DNA of 64,000 nt from Verrucomicrobiota bacterium. GTDB taxonomy: Bacteria > Verrucomicrobiota > Verrucomicrobiia > Chthoniobacterales > UBA10450. Below the pieces are notes generated by a model. That model was not told the origin of the DNA. It worked only from the letters and a program-made list of their open reading frames with translations, and made no database searches. The stretch lies in NCBI GenBank assembly GCA_003218375.1, contig QHNH01000008.1, positions 217,552-281,551 of the forward strand. Direction: 5' to 3'. Of this stretch, positions 49,401 to 59,325 are shown in pieces; positions within the stretch are counted from its first letter, which is position 1, and each line of letters begins with the position of its first letter. Made by a program: the position numbers and the translations under genes.

Positions 49401-50784
49401 GACGGAGACCGACAGCGGCGCGCCGCCGTTTACCGACATCTATGGCTACGACTTCATCGACGAGCTGACGCAGGTGAAATACAACTTCGACGCCGGCGCG
49501 AACACGCAGGATCGCCAGGTCGATTACGCCTACGACGCGGTCGGCAATCGCCTCAGCATTACGGATAACGGGGTTACGCAGAGCTATACCACCAATGTGT
49601 TGAACCAGTACACGATGGCGGGCGCCATGTCGCCGGCCTACGACAGTAACGGCAACCTCGGCGCGCTCAATGGAGCGACCTACACCTACGACGCGCAAAA
49701 CCGCCTGGTCAGCGCGACGGCGAGCGGGACCACCATCAACTTCGCTTACGACGCGCGTAATCGCTGCGTGAAGCGCACGACGAACGGCTCGGCTTTATTC
49801 CTCTATTACGATGCCTGGAACCTCGTCGAGGAGCAGAACGCCGCCGGTGTTGCGCTCAATCGTTACGTCCACGGTGCGGGTGTCGACGAAATATTGGCCC
49901 GTTTTAGTAATAATGGCGCGGCCGTCTATTTCCACCAGGACGCGCTCGGCAGCACCATCGCGCTCACCGACGCGAACGGCGCCGTGATCGAGCGCTACAA
50001 GTATGACGTCTTCGGCGCGCCTGGATTCTTCGATGGGAATGGCGGAACGCTCTCATCTTCGAGCTACGACAATCGTTTTCTCTTCACCGGCCGCGAATAC
50101 TACCAGACGGTTGGCGTTTACGATTACCGAAACCGCTTTTACTCACCGGCACTGGGCCGGTTTTTGCAAACAGATCCGGTACGTTTTGCAGCGGGCGATA
50201 TCGATCTTTATCGTTACGCGGGCAACAACACAGTTTCACGGCTCGATCCAAGCGGACTGTACTGGATGGAGTGGGGAGTCACTATCGGAGGATTTGTCGG
50301 AGGGGGTCTCGTACTAATTGGCTCGGTACCAGCTGACTTTGCGACCGGCGGACTAAATATTTTCGCGACTCCGGCCGAAGTCGGCGCCGGAGCGTCATTA
50401 GGCGCTCTCATCGGCGGATCGCTCGGCACCTTGCTTGATGCCAATTCAAGATCGAACCCGCTTAATGGTCCTCCAGGGGGCACCTCGACGATTGATCAAC
50501 CAAACGGCAAACCGAAACAGATTCGCGAGTACGGAGATGACGGTTATCCCGACAGGGATACGGACTTCGATCATCCGCACAACGGCATTCAACCTCACGA
50601 ACACAATTGGGGCCGACCCGAAGATGGTTCGCCCCCAACAGATGAAGATCGTGGAGAGGGACAGGAGCTTTCTCCCGATAATCCGAATCGCGATGAGATG
50701 AGCGATCCGTCCGCCGACGATCCGACCGACGACCCGGCCGACGACGGAAGTGGCGAAACCGACGAAAGTGCAGAAGATTGCTAG
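46492..50784 (+). CDS. RHS repeat protein with variable C-terminal domain (candidate polymorphic toxin)
   Basis: 1430 residues. Signal peptide (about 1-27), an acidic segment, a DUF6531-type start (DPIDPHKGNVHRDVTDIS), then dozens of YD repeats (YDALGN/YDYRGN types) and the RHS core ending with GREYYQTVGVYDYRNRFYSPALGRFLQTDPV and LDPSGL (about residue 1254). The last ~175 residues differ from the core: a Gly/Ala-rich hydrophobic segment, then KQIREYGDDGYPDRDTDFD with HPHNG and PHEHNW, then an acidic tail. The His/Asp-rich block resembles C-terminal modules of polymorphic toxins (type 24-like from memory, unverified). Surface or secreted. Confidence 0.88.
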   Translation: MKLRSYFFLLSFFFTLVLAAIPLTLHAQAQYEIGCGNDELDDPGDPLSDDPEDDSGSDWIGDPIDPHKGNVHRDVTDISTFGPAPIVFARNLNSRTTDFNDPYWELGYKQSWQHNWNYEVRQLTTKTYGFFDIKVRYPDGNDVNFKATDSTGTQLAPPANSGDRLYRWTGSKVGYTMIRPDGKEYDFWRYLSPKFHLTQVRNGLGYSWDCTYDSNQQLSKIANNFGSWIQIGHETGPDGVLRISGVSTNDGRTVTYNYTAWPGTGKSVLAGVNYPGGEQAAYSYVTADTASATARPLLAETFDPKGRTGAQMKYSYNYNAISYGSVITGTALENRSAVTDTLIAQMPMGSGNHPQILAGNGGEITRTYVNGLLSQKIDAAGRGISLARDAGGFGFVSSRTEAGTGAVIGYGRDYAGRVLSRTDALGNASTNSYNAKGFLIAHSDELGHTATITRDTVNSRPVRVDYSDGGYEVWTYNAKSQPATHQLRNGGTETFSYDGLGNLTTRTDALGNSVRYTYYPTGLVSSATDGLLNTTSFIYNWRGQVLTITHPDSTTISYEYDLFGNRIAATDELGHTTHYTYDEFNRPKTIIDPLGRTTTYEYGQAPDSPETGYMRKIGRIILPSGKKIEYTYDLAGRRLTQTVGAGAAEAATTSYGYDIAGNLTSTTDPRGKTSTFTYDARHQRKSATDPLGRTTLWDYDYRGNKISETRPDGGVTHFAYDNRNRLVQTTDPAGHVTAQTYDSAGNIASITDARNNTYRYTYDSRNRKTSMIYPDGSHEDYTYDAVGNLASYKTRAGQIRTATYDNRNRETGFAWNDSTPGATSVYDAANKILALNSSVSALSYAYDDAGQLLSETQNISGGGGAEIVDYSYDADGNRLTTGYPTSDVISYEYSARNQLVEISDGGANPLATYAYDLNGNRISRSVENGTAVNYAYDNTSRGLSVDQINSAGSFAKVDYTLDSVNNRTSRTETDSGAPPFTDIYGYDFIDELTQVKYNFDAGANTQDRQVDYAYDAVGNRLSITDNGVTQSYTTNVLNQYTMAGAMSPAYDSNGNLGALNGATYTYDAQNRLVSATASGTTINFAYDARNRCVKRTTNGSALFLYYDAWNLVEEQNAAGVALNRYVHGAGVDEILARFSNNGAAVYFHQDALGSTIALTDANGAVIERYKYDVFGAPGFFDGNGGTLSSSSYDNRFLFTGREYYQTVGVYDYRNRFYSPALGRFLQTDPVRFAAGDIDLYRYAGNNTVSRLDPSGLYWMEWGVTIGGFVGGGLVLIGSVPADFATGGLNIFATPAEVGAGASLGALIGGSLGTLLDANSRSNPLNGPPGGTSTIDQPNGKPKQIREYGDDGYPDRDTDFDHPHNGIQPHEHNWGRPEDGSPPTDEDRGEGQELSPDNPNRDEMSDPSADDPTDDPADDGSGETDESAEDC

Positions 50785-50795
50785 GATAATACTCG

Positions 50796-51218
50796 ATGAT
50801 GCAACACTCTGAACCATTGCGGCTGGATCGCGATGGCATCGTTCGGCACCCCAATGTCCATGATGCGCGACTCGAAGCTATCTCCGTTCAGAAGCCGCAG
50901 GCCTGCTTAAAAATAGTCGATGTTGAAGGTAAACATTTAGACTTGGTTCTTCAGGGGGTGGAGCGCCTTCATGCGAGCAATTTTCGCGAGGGTAACATCA
51001 TTTTCGATATCACTACTGGGAATGACATATCGGCCCTTGATCGTTCGGAGCTGGCCTCGCTTTTCGGTACCGAGGTCGAGAGATTAAAGCAGGCGCATTT
51101 CTTGGAGGCTATCTCGTCGCGGCTGGCTAATGGCGAATTGCTTTTCGTTCGGCTGGTACCCTCCTATGGGTGTTCATTGATCGCCCTGTGCGGACAGGTT
51201 TCGTTTCAATCCCATTAA
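50796..51218 (+). CDS. Hypothetical protein, candidate immunity protein of the RHS locus
   Basis: 140 residues, starting 11 bases after the RHS stop. No signal peptide. A small alpha/beta protein with a pattern like ACLKIVDVEGKHLDLVLQGVERLHASNF followed by helices. Resembles domains that bind a partner rather than an enzyme; no family recognised. Position and lack of homology to housekeeping proteins fit an immunity gene, which is an inference only. Confidence 0.6.
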   Translation: MMQHSEPLRLDRDGIVRHPNVHDARLEAISVQKPQACLKIVDVEGKHLDLVLQGVERLHASNFREGNIIFDITTGNDISALDRSELASLFGTEVERLKQAHFLEAISSRLANGELLFVRLVPSYGCSLIALCGQVSFQSH

Positions 51219-51309
51219 GTCGAAACCTTGCCGGTCCCGCGAGCAATAATGAGACGGAGCCGAAAACGAAGAAGGACCTGAGGATGATGGATGTTCCGAA
51301 TGACGTTCA

Positions 51310-51717
51310 ATGATCAAACGACAAATCGCCTACACTCTCGGCTCGCGTGAGGATTCGATCCGGATCCGCTTCGGACCGTTCCACGAAGGGAAGGTCGATG
51401 CTATTGAAGTACCGTGTATTTGCGACTACGACGAAACGCGTCAGCTAGTTGGAGTCGAGATCTTGCGCTTTGGTTTGCTGATAGGAGCAAACGCTCTGGA
51501 CATCTCGGGCAACGATCAAGGACAGAAGGGCTGGATCACGTTCGATCAGCGTGCTGACGCCTTCTACTTGAGGCTGGGCGTCGCTAAGTCCGTTCGTCAA
51601 ATCGCCGCGCGGGCAAGAGTATGGCTTGACCCTGAGCATCGACTAACCGGCCTGAGCCTTGCACGGCGAAGGGCTCCGAAGTCTTGCGAGTTAGCACGTG
51701 CATCCGCGGCGACGTAA
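51310..51717 (+). CDS. Tandem DUF2283-like protein, hypothetical
   Basis: 135 residues. Two half-repeats resemble DUF2283: first DSIRIRFGPFHEG then DYDETRQLVGVEIL; second WITFDQRADAFYLRLG then WLDPEHRLTGLSL. Single DUF2283 domains are usually about 60 residues. Lies 91 bases after the previous gene on the same strand. Function unknown; a second possible immunity or accessory gene of the RHS locus. Confidence 0.55.
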   Translation: MIKRQIAYTLGSREDSIRIRFGPFHEGKVDAIEVPCICDYDETRQLVGVEILRFGLLIGANALDISGNDQGQKGWITFDQRADAFYLRLGVAKSVRQIAARARVWLDPEHRLTGLSLARRRAPKSCELARASAAT

Positions 51718-51730
51718 ATGCGCTCCGGCC

Positions 51731-51758
51731 GGGGCATGGAACGACCTCACCATGCCCC
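51731..51758. other. Perfect 9-bp hairpin between orphan genes
   Basis: GGGGCATGG and CCATGCCCC around a 10-base loop, without a T-run. It could stall or end transcription between the two orphan genes; evidence is structural only. Confidence 0.35.
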
Positions 51759-51781
51759 GCCGATGATCCCTGCGCGGAATA

Positions 51782-52351
51782 ATGAGTGAGCTCCAAGAAT
51801 TAGCCATCGATGCGAACTGCCTCTTCTATCTCGAGAGAGTGCTTCGATCTGGAAAATCTCTTTCCCATTTGCTCCTGGAGCGCGTGGATTTTGCCGCCGG
51901 TAAGATTCACGCCCTCCTGAGCACCAAGGTTGGCGAGCGTGAGATGAAGGATTTCGCCGCGGGCGGGATTGGGCCAATTGAATCGCCGCGTCGCGCCCTG
52001 GCGGAAATCGGTCTTCGCTATCTTCAGGAGCCGGGTAAGCAGATCGCCATAGAAGAGGGCCTTGCGCGCCCTGGCGATCCCGCGATCCGGAACAAAGCGG
52101 GAGTCATTTTGCTTGCGGGCGAAATATATTACCTGGCGAGGAAAGTCGACACCGTCGAGCAGATGGAACGGTTTCTCATGCAGCCTCGCTACGCGATTGG
52201 TCTCGTGGGCATTTTCTGTGCAGCCGGAGCTGCCGAGGCTCCAAAGATCAGCGAGACAGAGCAGCTCGCCGAGCTTGTAGCAACCACGGAGAAAATCGTG
52301 GTCGGCGCTTTTGATGGCGAAGGCTTCCTTTTGTGGACAGCGAGTGAATAG
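51782..52351 (+). CDS. Hypothetical protein downstream of the RHS locus
   Basis: 189 residues, mostly helical, acidic, with Cys and Leu-rich stretches (LAEIGLRYLQEPGKQIAIEEGLARPG; VILLAGEIYYLARKVDTVEQMERFLM). No signal peptide or family recognised. Last of three same-strand orphan genes after the RHS gene; convergent with the histidine kinase. Confidence 0.6.
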   Translation: MSELQELAIDANCLFYLERVLRSGKSLSHLLLERVDFAAGKIHALLSTKVGEREMKDFAAGGIGPIESPRRALAEIGLRYLQEPGKQIAIEEGLARPGDPAIRNKAGVILLAGEIYYLARKVDTVEQMERFLMQPRYAIGLVGIFCAAGAAEAPKISETEQLAELVATTEKIVVGAFDGEGFLLWTASE

Positions 52352-52376
52352 CCTCAGGTAACGGACGGAACACGCG

Positions 52377-52428
52377 GAAGTAGAAAGCTTTCGAAAGTAG
52401 GAAGCGAGCAGAAGTAGAAAGTAGAAAA
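52377..52428. repeat. Short heptamer-type array, family G
   Basis: Units AAGTAGA, AAGTAGG and AAGTAGAAAGTAGAAAA occur around AAAGCTTTCGAAAG. Fills the space between the convergent orphan gene and histidine kinase gene. Sequence unrelated to families C-E but of the same 7-bp style. Confidence 0.6.
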
Positions 52429-52433
52429 CTGGT

Positions 52434-54962
52434 TTACGATCGGACGGCTGCCTCGGGTTCGCCCAGCAGCATCTGAATTGCTTCATCGAGCCGATCGAAA
52501 TTGATTGGTTTGGTCAGATGCTCGGAAAAACCGGCAGCGCGCGCGCGGCTCACGTCGTTTTCCATTCCGAACCCGCTGAGCGCGATTCCGCGCAGGCCCT
52601 TGGTCGTGCCCAGTTCATGCATCAGCTCGTAGCCCGATCTGTCCGGCAGTCCGATATCGCTGATCACGAGGTCGAACTCCTCCCGCGCCGCTTTTTCCAC
52701 GGCCTGATCCGCGGTGTGCGCCAGGGTCACGCGATAACCGCGCCGCTCCAGCATCATCTTCATGCCGGTGCAGGTATCGACATGATCGTCGACCACCAAG
52801 ACGCGTGGACCGGTTCCCTTCGCCTTCGCGGCTTTCGCCGCCGCCTCTTTCGGGCCGCGCGCCTTGGGAACCGCTGGCGCCAACGCCGGGGCCGCGACCG
52901 TGGTGAGCGTCACGATAAAAGTGGCGCCGCGATTTTTCCCGCTGCTTTCCGCTTTGATGGTTCCGCCGTGCGCGTTGACCATGGCCTTGGAAATGGCGAG
53001 CCCGAGCCCGAGACCGCCGAAGCGCCGGGTGATCGAGCTTTGGCCCTGCTCGAAGGCGTTGAAGATACTTTCCATCTGGTCGCGCTCGATGCCGATGCCG
53101 GTATCGGTGGTTCGAATTTCCACTTTGTCCGGCGTGGGATTCAACGTCTCGATGACGATGCGACCCCTGGCCGGAGTAAATTTCACGCTATTCTTGATCA
53201 GGTTCCAAAAGACCTGCTGCAGGCGCGCGGGATCGCCTTCCACATAGGCCTGTTCCGCGCGCAACCGAAATTCGATCTTCAAATCTTTCGCGGCGATTTC
53301 CTCGCGGCAAATCTCGTAGGAGCGTTGCAGGATTTCGTGAACGCTGGCCGTTTCCAGGCTGAGCTGGAGTTTGCCTTTCGAGATGCGCGTCACGTCGAGC
53401 AGATCGTCGATCAGCCGCGCTTCCAGCTCGACGTTGCGGCGAATGACCTCGAGGGCGCGGCGAACTTCCGGCGAATCCCCGGCGCTCGCCTCGAGCTCGC
53501 CGACCATCGCGATGACGGGCGAGAGCGGGTTGCGCAACTCGTGCGAGAGCAGGGCGAGGAACTGGTCCTTGGCCGCGTTCGCGCCGATGAGCTCCTGGCG
53601 GAGCGTCATGTCGCGCGTCTTATCTTCGACGAGGTAGAGGACGCCTTGGACGGTTTGCTCCGAAGTCTGGAGGCGGAGCAGGTTCACATTGACGAACCGG
53701 GTGAGTCCATCGCGATCGGTGAACGCGTGCTCGACGATTTGATATGGAGCGCCGAACGCCAGCACCCGCTCGATCGCTTCGCCCGGCGCGATCTTCACCT
53801 CGTCGTAGATCGCCTCGTAAATATCGCGGCCTTCCGGCAATTCACCGAATCGTCTCGCCATCTCGACAAAGCTCTGGTTCGCCTGCAGAAAATGGCGCGA
53901 CTCCGGATCGACCAGCGCGATGCCGCTCGGCATGTTCGCCAGGATCTTCTCGTTGAAAATCACTTCGCGCTCGATCCTCCGCGCGGCCTCGGCCTGGCGG
54001 CGCGCGATCCTTCCGGCGAGCCAGGCTGCGATGGCCGTCACCACAATCAGCCACAGCGCCGGGATCGTGATCTTATCCAACAAATCCCGGACCGGTCTGT
54101 AGGCGACCGCCTTGGGTTGCTCGACGATCGTCATCCAACCGGTGCTTTCGACGGTGTTAAATGAATAGAGGTTGCCGTCCCGTTCGATCGAGCCGCTTTT
54201 CAAGGCCCGGATTTCCTCGATGATTTTCGAGAGCCGGGGCGGTGGGGGGCCGGTGTTTGGAGCGAAGTTTTTCGCAAAAAGCGGCGCGCCGTTTTGATCC
54301 ACGATCTGGCAAATCTCCTGGTCCGCGAAATCGATCGAGGACAGGCGCCGCCCCATGCGTTCCACCAGAACCCAGACGCCCAGATAACCAGCCACGTTGC
54401 CGTCCGACCCTCGAACGGTGCCCACGATTGCGGTCGCCATGCGGCCATCCGTTGGGCGCGGATGCACCGGCGAAATGTAAACGTCCGGCGAACCCATCGC
54501 CCCCTCCCGCCAGAGGGCCGGGGAAAATTGCTGGTCGCCCGAGGTCGCGATGGCTGGCAAGGACGCGATCAGCTGGCCATCGGTTCCGGTAATGAACATC
54601 CCGTCGATCCGCGGATGCGAATAAAAAGTTTGGGCCAGCCATTGCTGGGCTCCGGTAGATGCGGTCGGCCCGGTCAAGATTTTGGCCACGTCCGGCTGGG
54701 TCTGGTAATACTCGATCACGCTGCCGGTATGGCTGAGATCGTCGCCCACGAGATGCGCGATCAATTGCACGAACGTCTGGCGATCGTGCAGGATTTTGGT
54801 CTCCAGCGTCTTCGTCAGGATCGTATAGGAAACGACCAGCATCAGGATCGAGGGGAACCAGCCCGCGAGCAGGATGGCGACGACGATGTTATAACGGGCA
54901 AGGCGATCGCGGTCCCGCCGCTTCAGGTGGGCGAGGAATGGAATCGACTGAACCCAGGACAT
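52434..54962 (-). CDS. Hybrid sensor histidine kinase (Cache, PAS, HisKA/HATPase, receiver)
   Basis: 842 residues from the ATG at 54962. Order: membrane segment (about 25-50), extracytoplasmic dCache-like sensor (about 55-295), second membrane segment (about 308-325), PAS-type domain (about 345-460), HisKA with LLSHELRNPLSPV (His near 472), HATPase with TDTGIGIERDQ and GGLGLGLAISKAMVNAHGG, an Ala/Lys-rich linker, and a receiver with LVVDDHVDT and VISDIGLPD (Asp near 767). Senses an external signal and phosphorelays internally. No response-regulator gene is adjacent. Confidence 0.9.
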   Translation of the reverse strand: MSWVQSIPFLAHLKRRDRDRLARYNIVVAILLAGWFPSILMLVVSYTILTKTLETKILHDRQTFVQLIAHLVGDDLSHTGSVIEYYQTQPDVAKILTGPTASTGAQQWLAQTFYSHPRIDGMFITGTDGQLIASLPAIATSGDQQFSPALWREGAMGSPDVYISPVHPRPTDGRMATAIVGTVRGSDGNVAGYLGVWVLVERMGRRLSSIDFADQEICQIVDQNGAPLFAKNFAPNTGPPPPRLSKIIEEIRALKSGSIERDGNLYSFNTVESTGWMTIVEQPKAVAYRPVRDLLDKITIPALWLIVVTAIAAWLAGRIARRQAEAARRIEREVIFNEKILANMPSGIALVDPESRHFLQANQSFVEMARRFGELPEGRDIYEAIYDEVKIAPGEAIERVLAFGAPYQIVEHAFTDRDGLTRFVNVNLLRLQTSEQTVQGVLYLVEDKTRDMTLRQELIGANAAKDQFLALLSHELRNPLSPVIAMVGELEASAGDSPEVRRALEVIRRNVELEARLIDDLLDVTRISKGKLQLSLETASVHEILQRSYEICREEIAAKDLKIEFRLRAEQAYVEGDPARLQQVFWNLIKNSVKFTPARGRIVIETLNPTPDKVEIRTTDTGIGIERDQMESIFNAFEQGQSSITRRFGGLGLGLAISKAMVNAHGGTIKAESSGKNRGATFIVTLTTVAAPALAPAVPKARGPKEAAAKAAKAKGTGPRVLVVDDHVDTCTGMKMMLERRGYRVTLAHTADQAVEKAAREEFDLVISDIGLPDRSGYELMHELGTTKGLRGIALSGFGMENDVSRARAAGFSEHLTKPINFDRLDEAIQMLLGEPEAAVRS

Positions 54963-55029
54963 CGCAGGCAAAAGTTCGGCTCTCTCGATGATCGCGGCAA
55001 GGCCGGAAAATTAAATCGCCTGACCGGCT

Positions 55030-55857
55030 CTAATCCGCGGCGGCAATCGCCAGGTTCAATTCCTTTGCCTGGGCGTGCAGCGTTTTCACATCCTCCAGGC
55101 TCATCTTCTCCGGCGCGCGATTGAGGAGGGCGCGGATTGCGTCCACGCCGGCGCGCACTTTTTCGAAGATCGGTTTGTGGGCGACGGCCGGCGGGAGCGT
55201 CTTAATTTCTTCGGCGAAATAGTTGATCAAATCGCGTTGCCACAGGACCGCCGCGCGATCGGTGGTGTAATTGGTCTCGACCGCCCCGGCGCAAATCTCC
55301 AGGCCGCGGAGCCAGCCGCCCAGGCTGATCAGGTGCGCCATCTTTTGGTCGCGGAGCGCGGTCATCGCCTCTTCCACGTCCTGCTGCGTCGAGATCAATT
55401 CGCGTCGCACCGCGGGCCAATCGCCCTTTTTCCCCAGCTCCGTCAGGCTGGCGCTGTGGCGCATGACGCGATCGCCTACGCCGAGGCTGCGGGCCTGGCG
55501 CAGCAACAGTTTCCCCAGGTCTTCCACGAGATTTTTTTTCTGCGCTTCAACAATCAGGAACCCGTCCGCGACGAGTCCGCCGAAAACCATTCCCATTTGT
55601 TCCCGGCTGGCGTGCGCGGCTTGGGGAAAATCGCGCTTGAGTAGCTCAAAAGGAAGCGGCTTCAGGTCGTCCAGCTGCTGGAAAATCTCGGCGACCGACG
55701 GCGCGGTGTAGGGATTCACGCCCAGCTCTTCGCGTTCGTGCTCGGCCGGGTTCTCCACCGGTTCCTGGCCGTGGAGGGTGGCCACGGCGAAGAATGTTGC
55801 CGCCGCCGCATATATAATAAGAGTACGAGGAGGGGTGGCGCCGAAGATGGCTTTCAT
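55030..55857 (-). CDS. Secreted hypothetical protein
   Basis: 275 residues from the ATG at 55857; the longer frame is unlikely. Signal-peptide-like N-terminus (TLIIYAAAATFFAVATLHG), then an almost wholly helical mature part with NPYTAPSVAEIFQQLDDLKPLPF and long charged helices. No family recognised. Starts divergently from the GT2 gene and lies 58 bases before the histidine kinase start on the same strand; it could be a periplasmic partner. Confidence 0.7.
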   Translation of the reverse strand: MKAIFGATPPRTLIIYAAAATFFAVATLHGQEPVENPAEHEREELGVNPYTAPSVAEIFQQLDDLKPLPFELLKRDFPQAAHASREQMGMVFGGLVADGFLIVEAQKKNLVEDLGKLLLRQARSLGVGDRVMRHSASLTELGKKGDWPAVRRELISTQQDVEEAMTALRDQKMAHLISLGGWLRGLEICAGAVETNYTTDRAAVLWQRDLINYFAEEIKTLPPAVAHKPIFEKVRAGVDAIRALLNRAPEKMSLEDVKTLHAQAKELNLAIAAAD

Positions 55858-56062
55858 TCTTATCTGAATCGAGTGCTGACAGGCCGCTGCTTGCATGCCG
55901 GGAACGCTCGCCCTAAACTCAGCCAAGTCGTTCCTTTGTCCCCCGAAAATGTCTCCGGTTTCCACGGGCAAACCCCCGATTTTTGATTTGACGGGCGCGG
56001 TGGAAGCGGCATCATGTCGCCCTGCTCCGGGTAAATCTTCGGAGCAGTTTCTCTAATCCGTT

Positions 56063-57571
<1,509 letters not shown>

Positions 57572-57602
57572 CAAAGGGCCAAATCCTAGTAAGAAGCTCG
57601 GC

Positions 57603-58331
57603 ATGTTTCGCATCTTCCTGGTGCTGACTGCGCTCCTCGCGCTCGCGCCCGGACTTCGTGCGGAAGGTCCCAGCCGCGTTATCATCAGCGTAAAAGACCA
57701 GAAGCTCATGTTGATGGGCAACGGCGCCCGCCTTGCGACCTATTCGATCTCCACCTCGAAATTCGGCGTCGGCGACAACTGGGGTCGCATGACCACGCCG
57801 CTGGGTTTTCTCCAGGTCGCTCAAAAGATCGGCGATCATGCGCCAGTGGGAGCGGTCTTTCGCAACCGGCGTTTCACCGGCGAGATTCTCCAGCCGAATG
57901 CGCCCGGGCGCGATCCTGTGATCACGCGGATCATCTGGCTCAAGGGCCTCGAGGCCTCGAACGCTCACGCGTTTAGCCGCTGCATTTATATTCACGGCAC
58001 GCCAGAGGAAAAAACGATTGGCCGGCCCGCCAGTTATGGCTGCATCCGGATGAAGTCGCGCGACGTCGCGGACCTTTACGCGCAACTGCCGATAGGCGCG
58101 CTGGTCGAGATCGTTAGTGACAGACTTCCGAAAATTCCGAAGGCGCCCAGCGGAGCCGTCTTCGCTCTCGAGGAACGGAGGCCCGAACCAAAAGCCGAGC
58201 CGGAACCGCCGGCCGAGCCGGAAACAGTAGCCGAGGAGCCGGCGGCGCCGGTGGAAAAGCCGGTCAAAAAGCCGGCGCGGACGGTGCGGAAGAATCTCAA
58301 AGAACAACCGCACTTCGGCCGCAGCGCGTAA
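57603..58331 (+). CDS. L,D-transpeptidase (YkuD domain)
   Basis: 242 residues from the ATG at 57603 (MFRIFLVLTALLALAPGLRA signal peptide). The catalytic motif HGT (131-133) and SYGCIRM with Cys147 and Arg149 define the YkuD domain, which makes 3-3 peptidoglycan cross-links or attaches proteins to the wall. The tail (about 190-242) is a Pro/Glu/Lys-rich linker ending with a basic segment. The pairing with a GT2 synthase suggests an envelope function. Confidence 0.9.
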   Translation: MFRIFLVLTALLALAPGLRAEGPSRVIISVKDQKLMLMGNGARLATYSISTSKFGVGDNWGRMTTPLGFLQVAQKIGDHAPVGAVFRNRRFTGEILQPNAPGRDPVITRIIWLKGLEASNAHAFSRCIYIHGTPEEKTIGRPASYGCIRMKSRDVADLYAQLPIGALVEIVSDRLPKIPKAPSGAVFALEERRPEPKAEPEPPAEPETVAEEPAAPVEKPVKKPARTVRKNLKEQPHFGRSA

Positions 58332-58423
58332 TTCTTCGCGTCACCGGATTGCTTGCCGGGCGAAGCCGCCTTGACAGGGCGGAAGCTCTCCGCGACCCTC
58401 CCCGCCTCACAAAATTTTTTACC

Positions 58424-58690
58424 ATGGCCAATACCCGATCCGCTTCCAAACGCGCCCGCCAGACAACCAAGCGCACCCTTCGTAATCGCAGCGTCCTCAC
58501 CCGTCTCCGCGGAATGCAGAAAGGCGTTTCCGCCGCCGGCGCCAACCCGGAAGCGAAGGACGTGCATGCAATGATTTCCGCCATCGATAAGGCAGCCAAG
58601 CGCGGCATCATTCACAAGAACGCCGCGAACCGCCGCAAGGCGCGTTTGAACAAGTCGTTAGGCGCAGCTGGCAGTGCTCCTGCGGCGTAG
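58424..58690 (+). CDS. rpsT: Ribosomal protein S20
   Basis: 88 residues from the ATG at 58424 (MANTRSASKRARQTTKRTLRN). Basic helical protein with SAIDKAAKRGIIHKNAANRRKARLNK, the S20 signature. Binds 16S rRNA early in 30S assembly. Stands alone, as S20 often does. Confidence 0.95.
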   Translation: MANTRSASKRARQTTKRTLRNRSVLTRLRGMQKGVSAAGANPEAKDVHAMISAIDKAAKRGIIHKNAANRRKARLNKSLGAAGSAPAA

Positions 58691-58730
58691 GCTTGCGCTC
58701 CAGATCAGGACGGCTAGAATTTCATTCGCA

Positions 58731-59318
58731 ATGATTCCCGCTTTCCTTCTCATCGTCGCCGCGGTCGCCTATCGGATCGTAACCGGCCTCGCCATCACTT
58801 CAGGCTCCACCTGGCTGTCGAATTTCGCGCCGATGGCCGCCATCGCTCTTTGTGGCGCGGCTTATTTCCCGGGCCGTTACAAATTCACCGTACCGCTCAT
58901 CGCGCTCTTCATTTCGGATATCGTCCTGAACCTTCATTACAGCGCACCCATGATCGACCCGCTGATTGGGTGCCGTTATCTCGCCTTGATCGTCGTCGGC
59001 TTGCTTGGTTGGGCACTGGCGAATCGCGCGTCGTGGAAAACCCTCCTGCCCGCTTCGCTCGCCGGCTCTATCCTGTTCTACGTCATCACGAACGCGTTCG
59101 CCTGGCTGAGCGATCCCGGTTATGCCAAAAATTTCGCCGGCCTCGTCCAGGCGGTCACCGTCGGTCTGCCGCAATACAGCGCCACGCCGAGCTGGATGTT
59201 TTTCCGTAACTCGGTCGTGAGCGATCTGCTCTTCACCGGGCTTTTCATTCTCTGCATGCATTGGGGTCGCACGCCGGCGCCCACCCGCGCGTCCTCCGCC
59301 TTGCCGCGCCCGATCTAA
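58731..59318 (+). CDS. DUF6580-like membrane protein
   Basis: 195 residues from the ATG at 58731. Five to six hydrophobic segments; blocks NFAPMAAIALCGAAYFPGRYKFTVPLIALFISDIVLN and NAFAWLSDPGYAKNFAGLVQAVTVGLPQY recall small ECF-type membrane proteins. Function unknown. Ends 7 bases before pdhA, so it may share its transcript. Confidence 0.75.
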   Translation: MIPAFLLIVAAVAYRIVTGLAITSGSTWLSNFAPMAAIALCGAAYFPGRYKFTVPLIALFISDIVLNLHYSAPMIDPLIGCRYLALIVVGLLGWALANRASWKTLLPASLAGSILFYVITNAFAWLSDPGYAKNFAGLVQAVTVGLPQYSATPSWMFFRNSVVSDLLFTGLFILCMHWGRTPAPTRASSALPRPI

Positions 59319-59325
59319 TCCGGCC

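Noticed and set aside
52518..54164. 548-codon plus-strand frame opposite the histidine kinase
   Set aside because: Antisense shadow; kinase motifs on the minus strand are complete.
58372..58400. Sigma-70 promoter before rpsT (TTGACA)
   Set aside because: A TTGACA is present, but no acceptable -10 hexamer at 16-18 bases.
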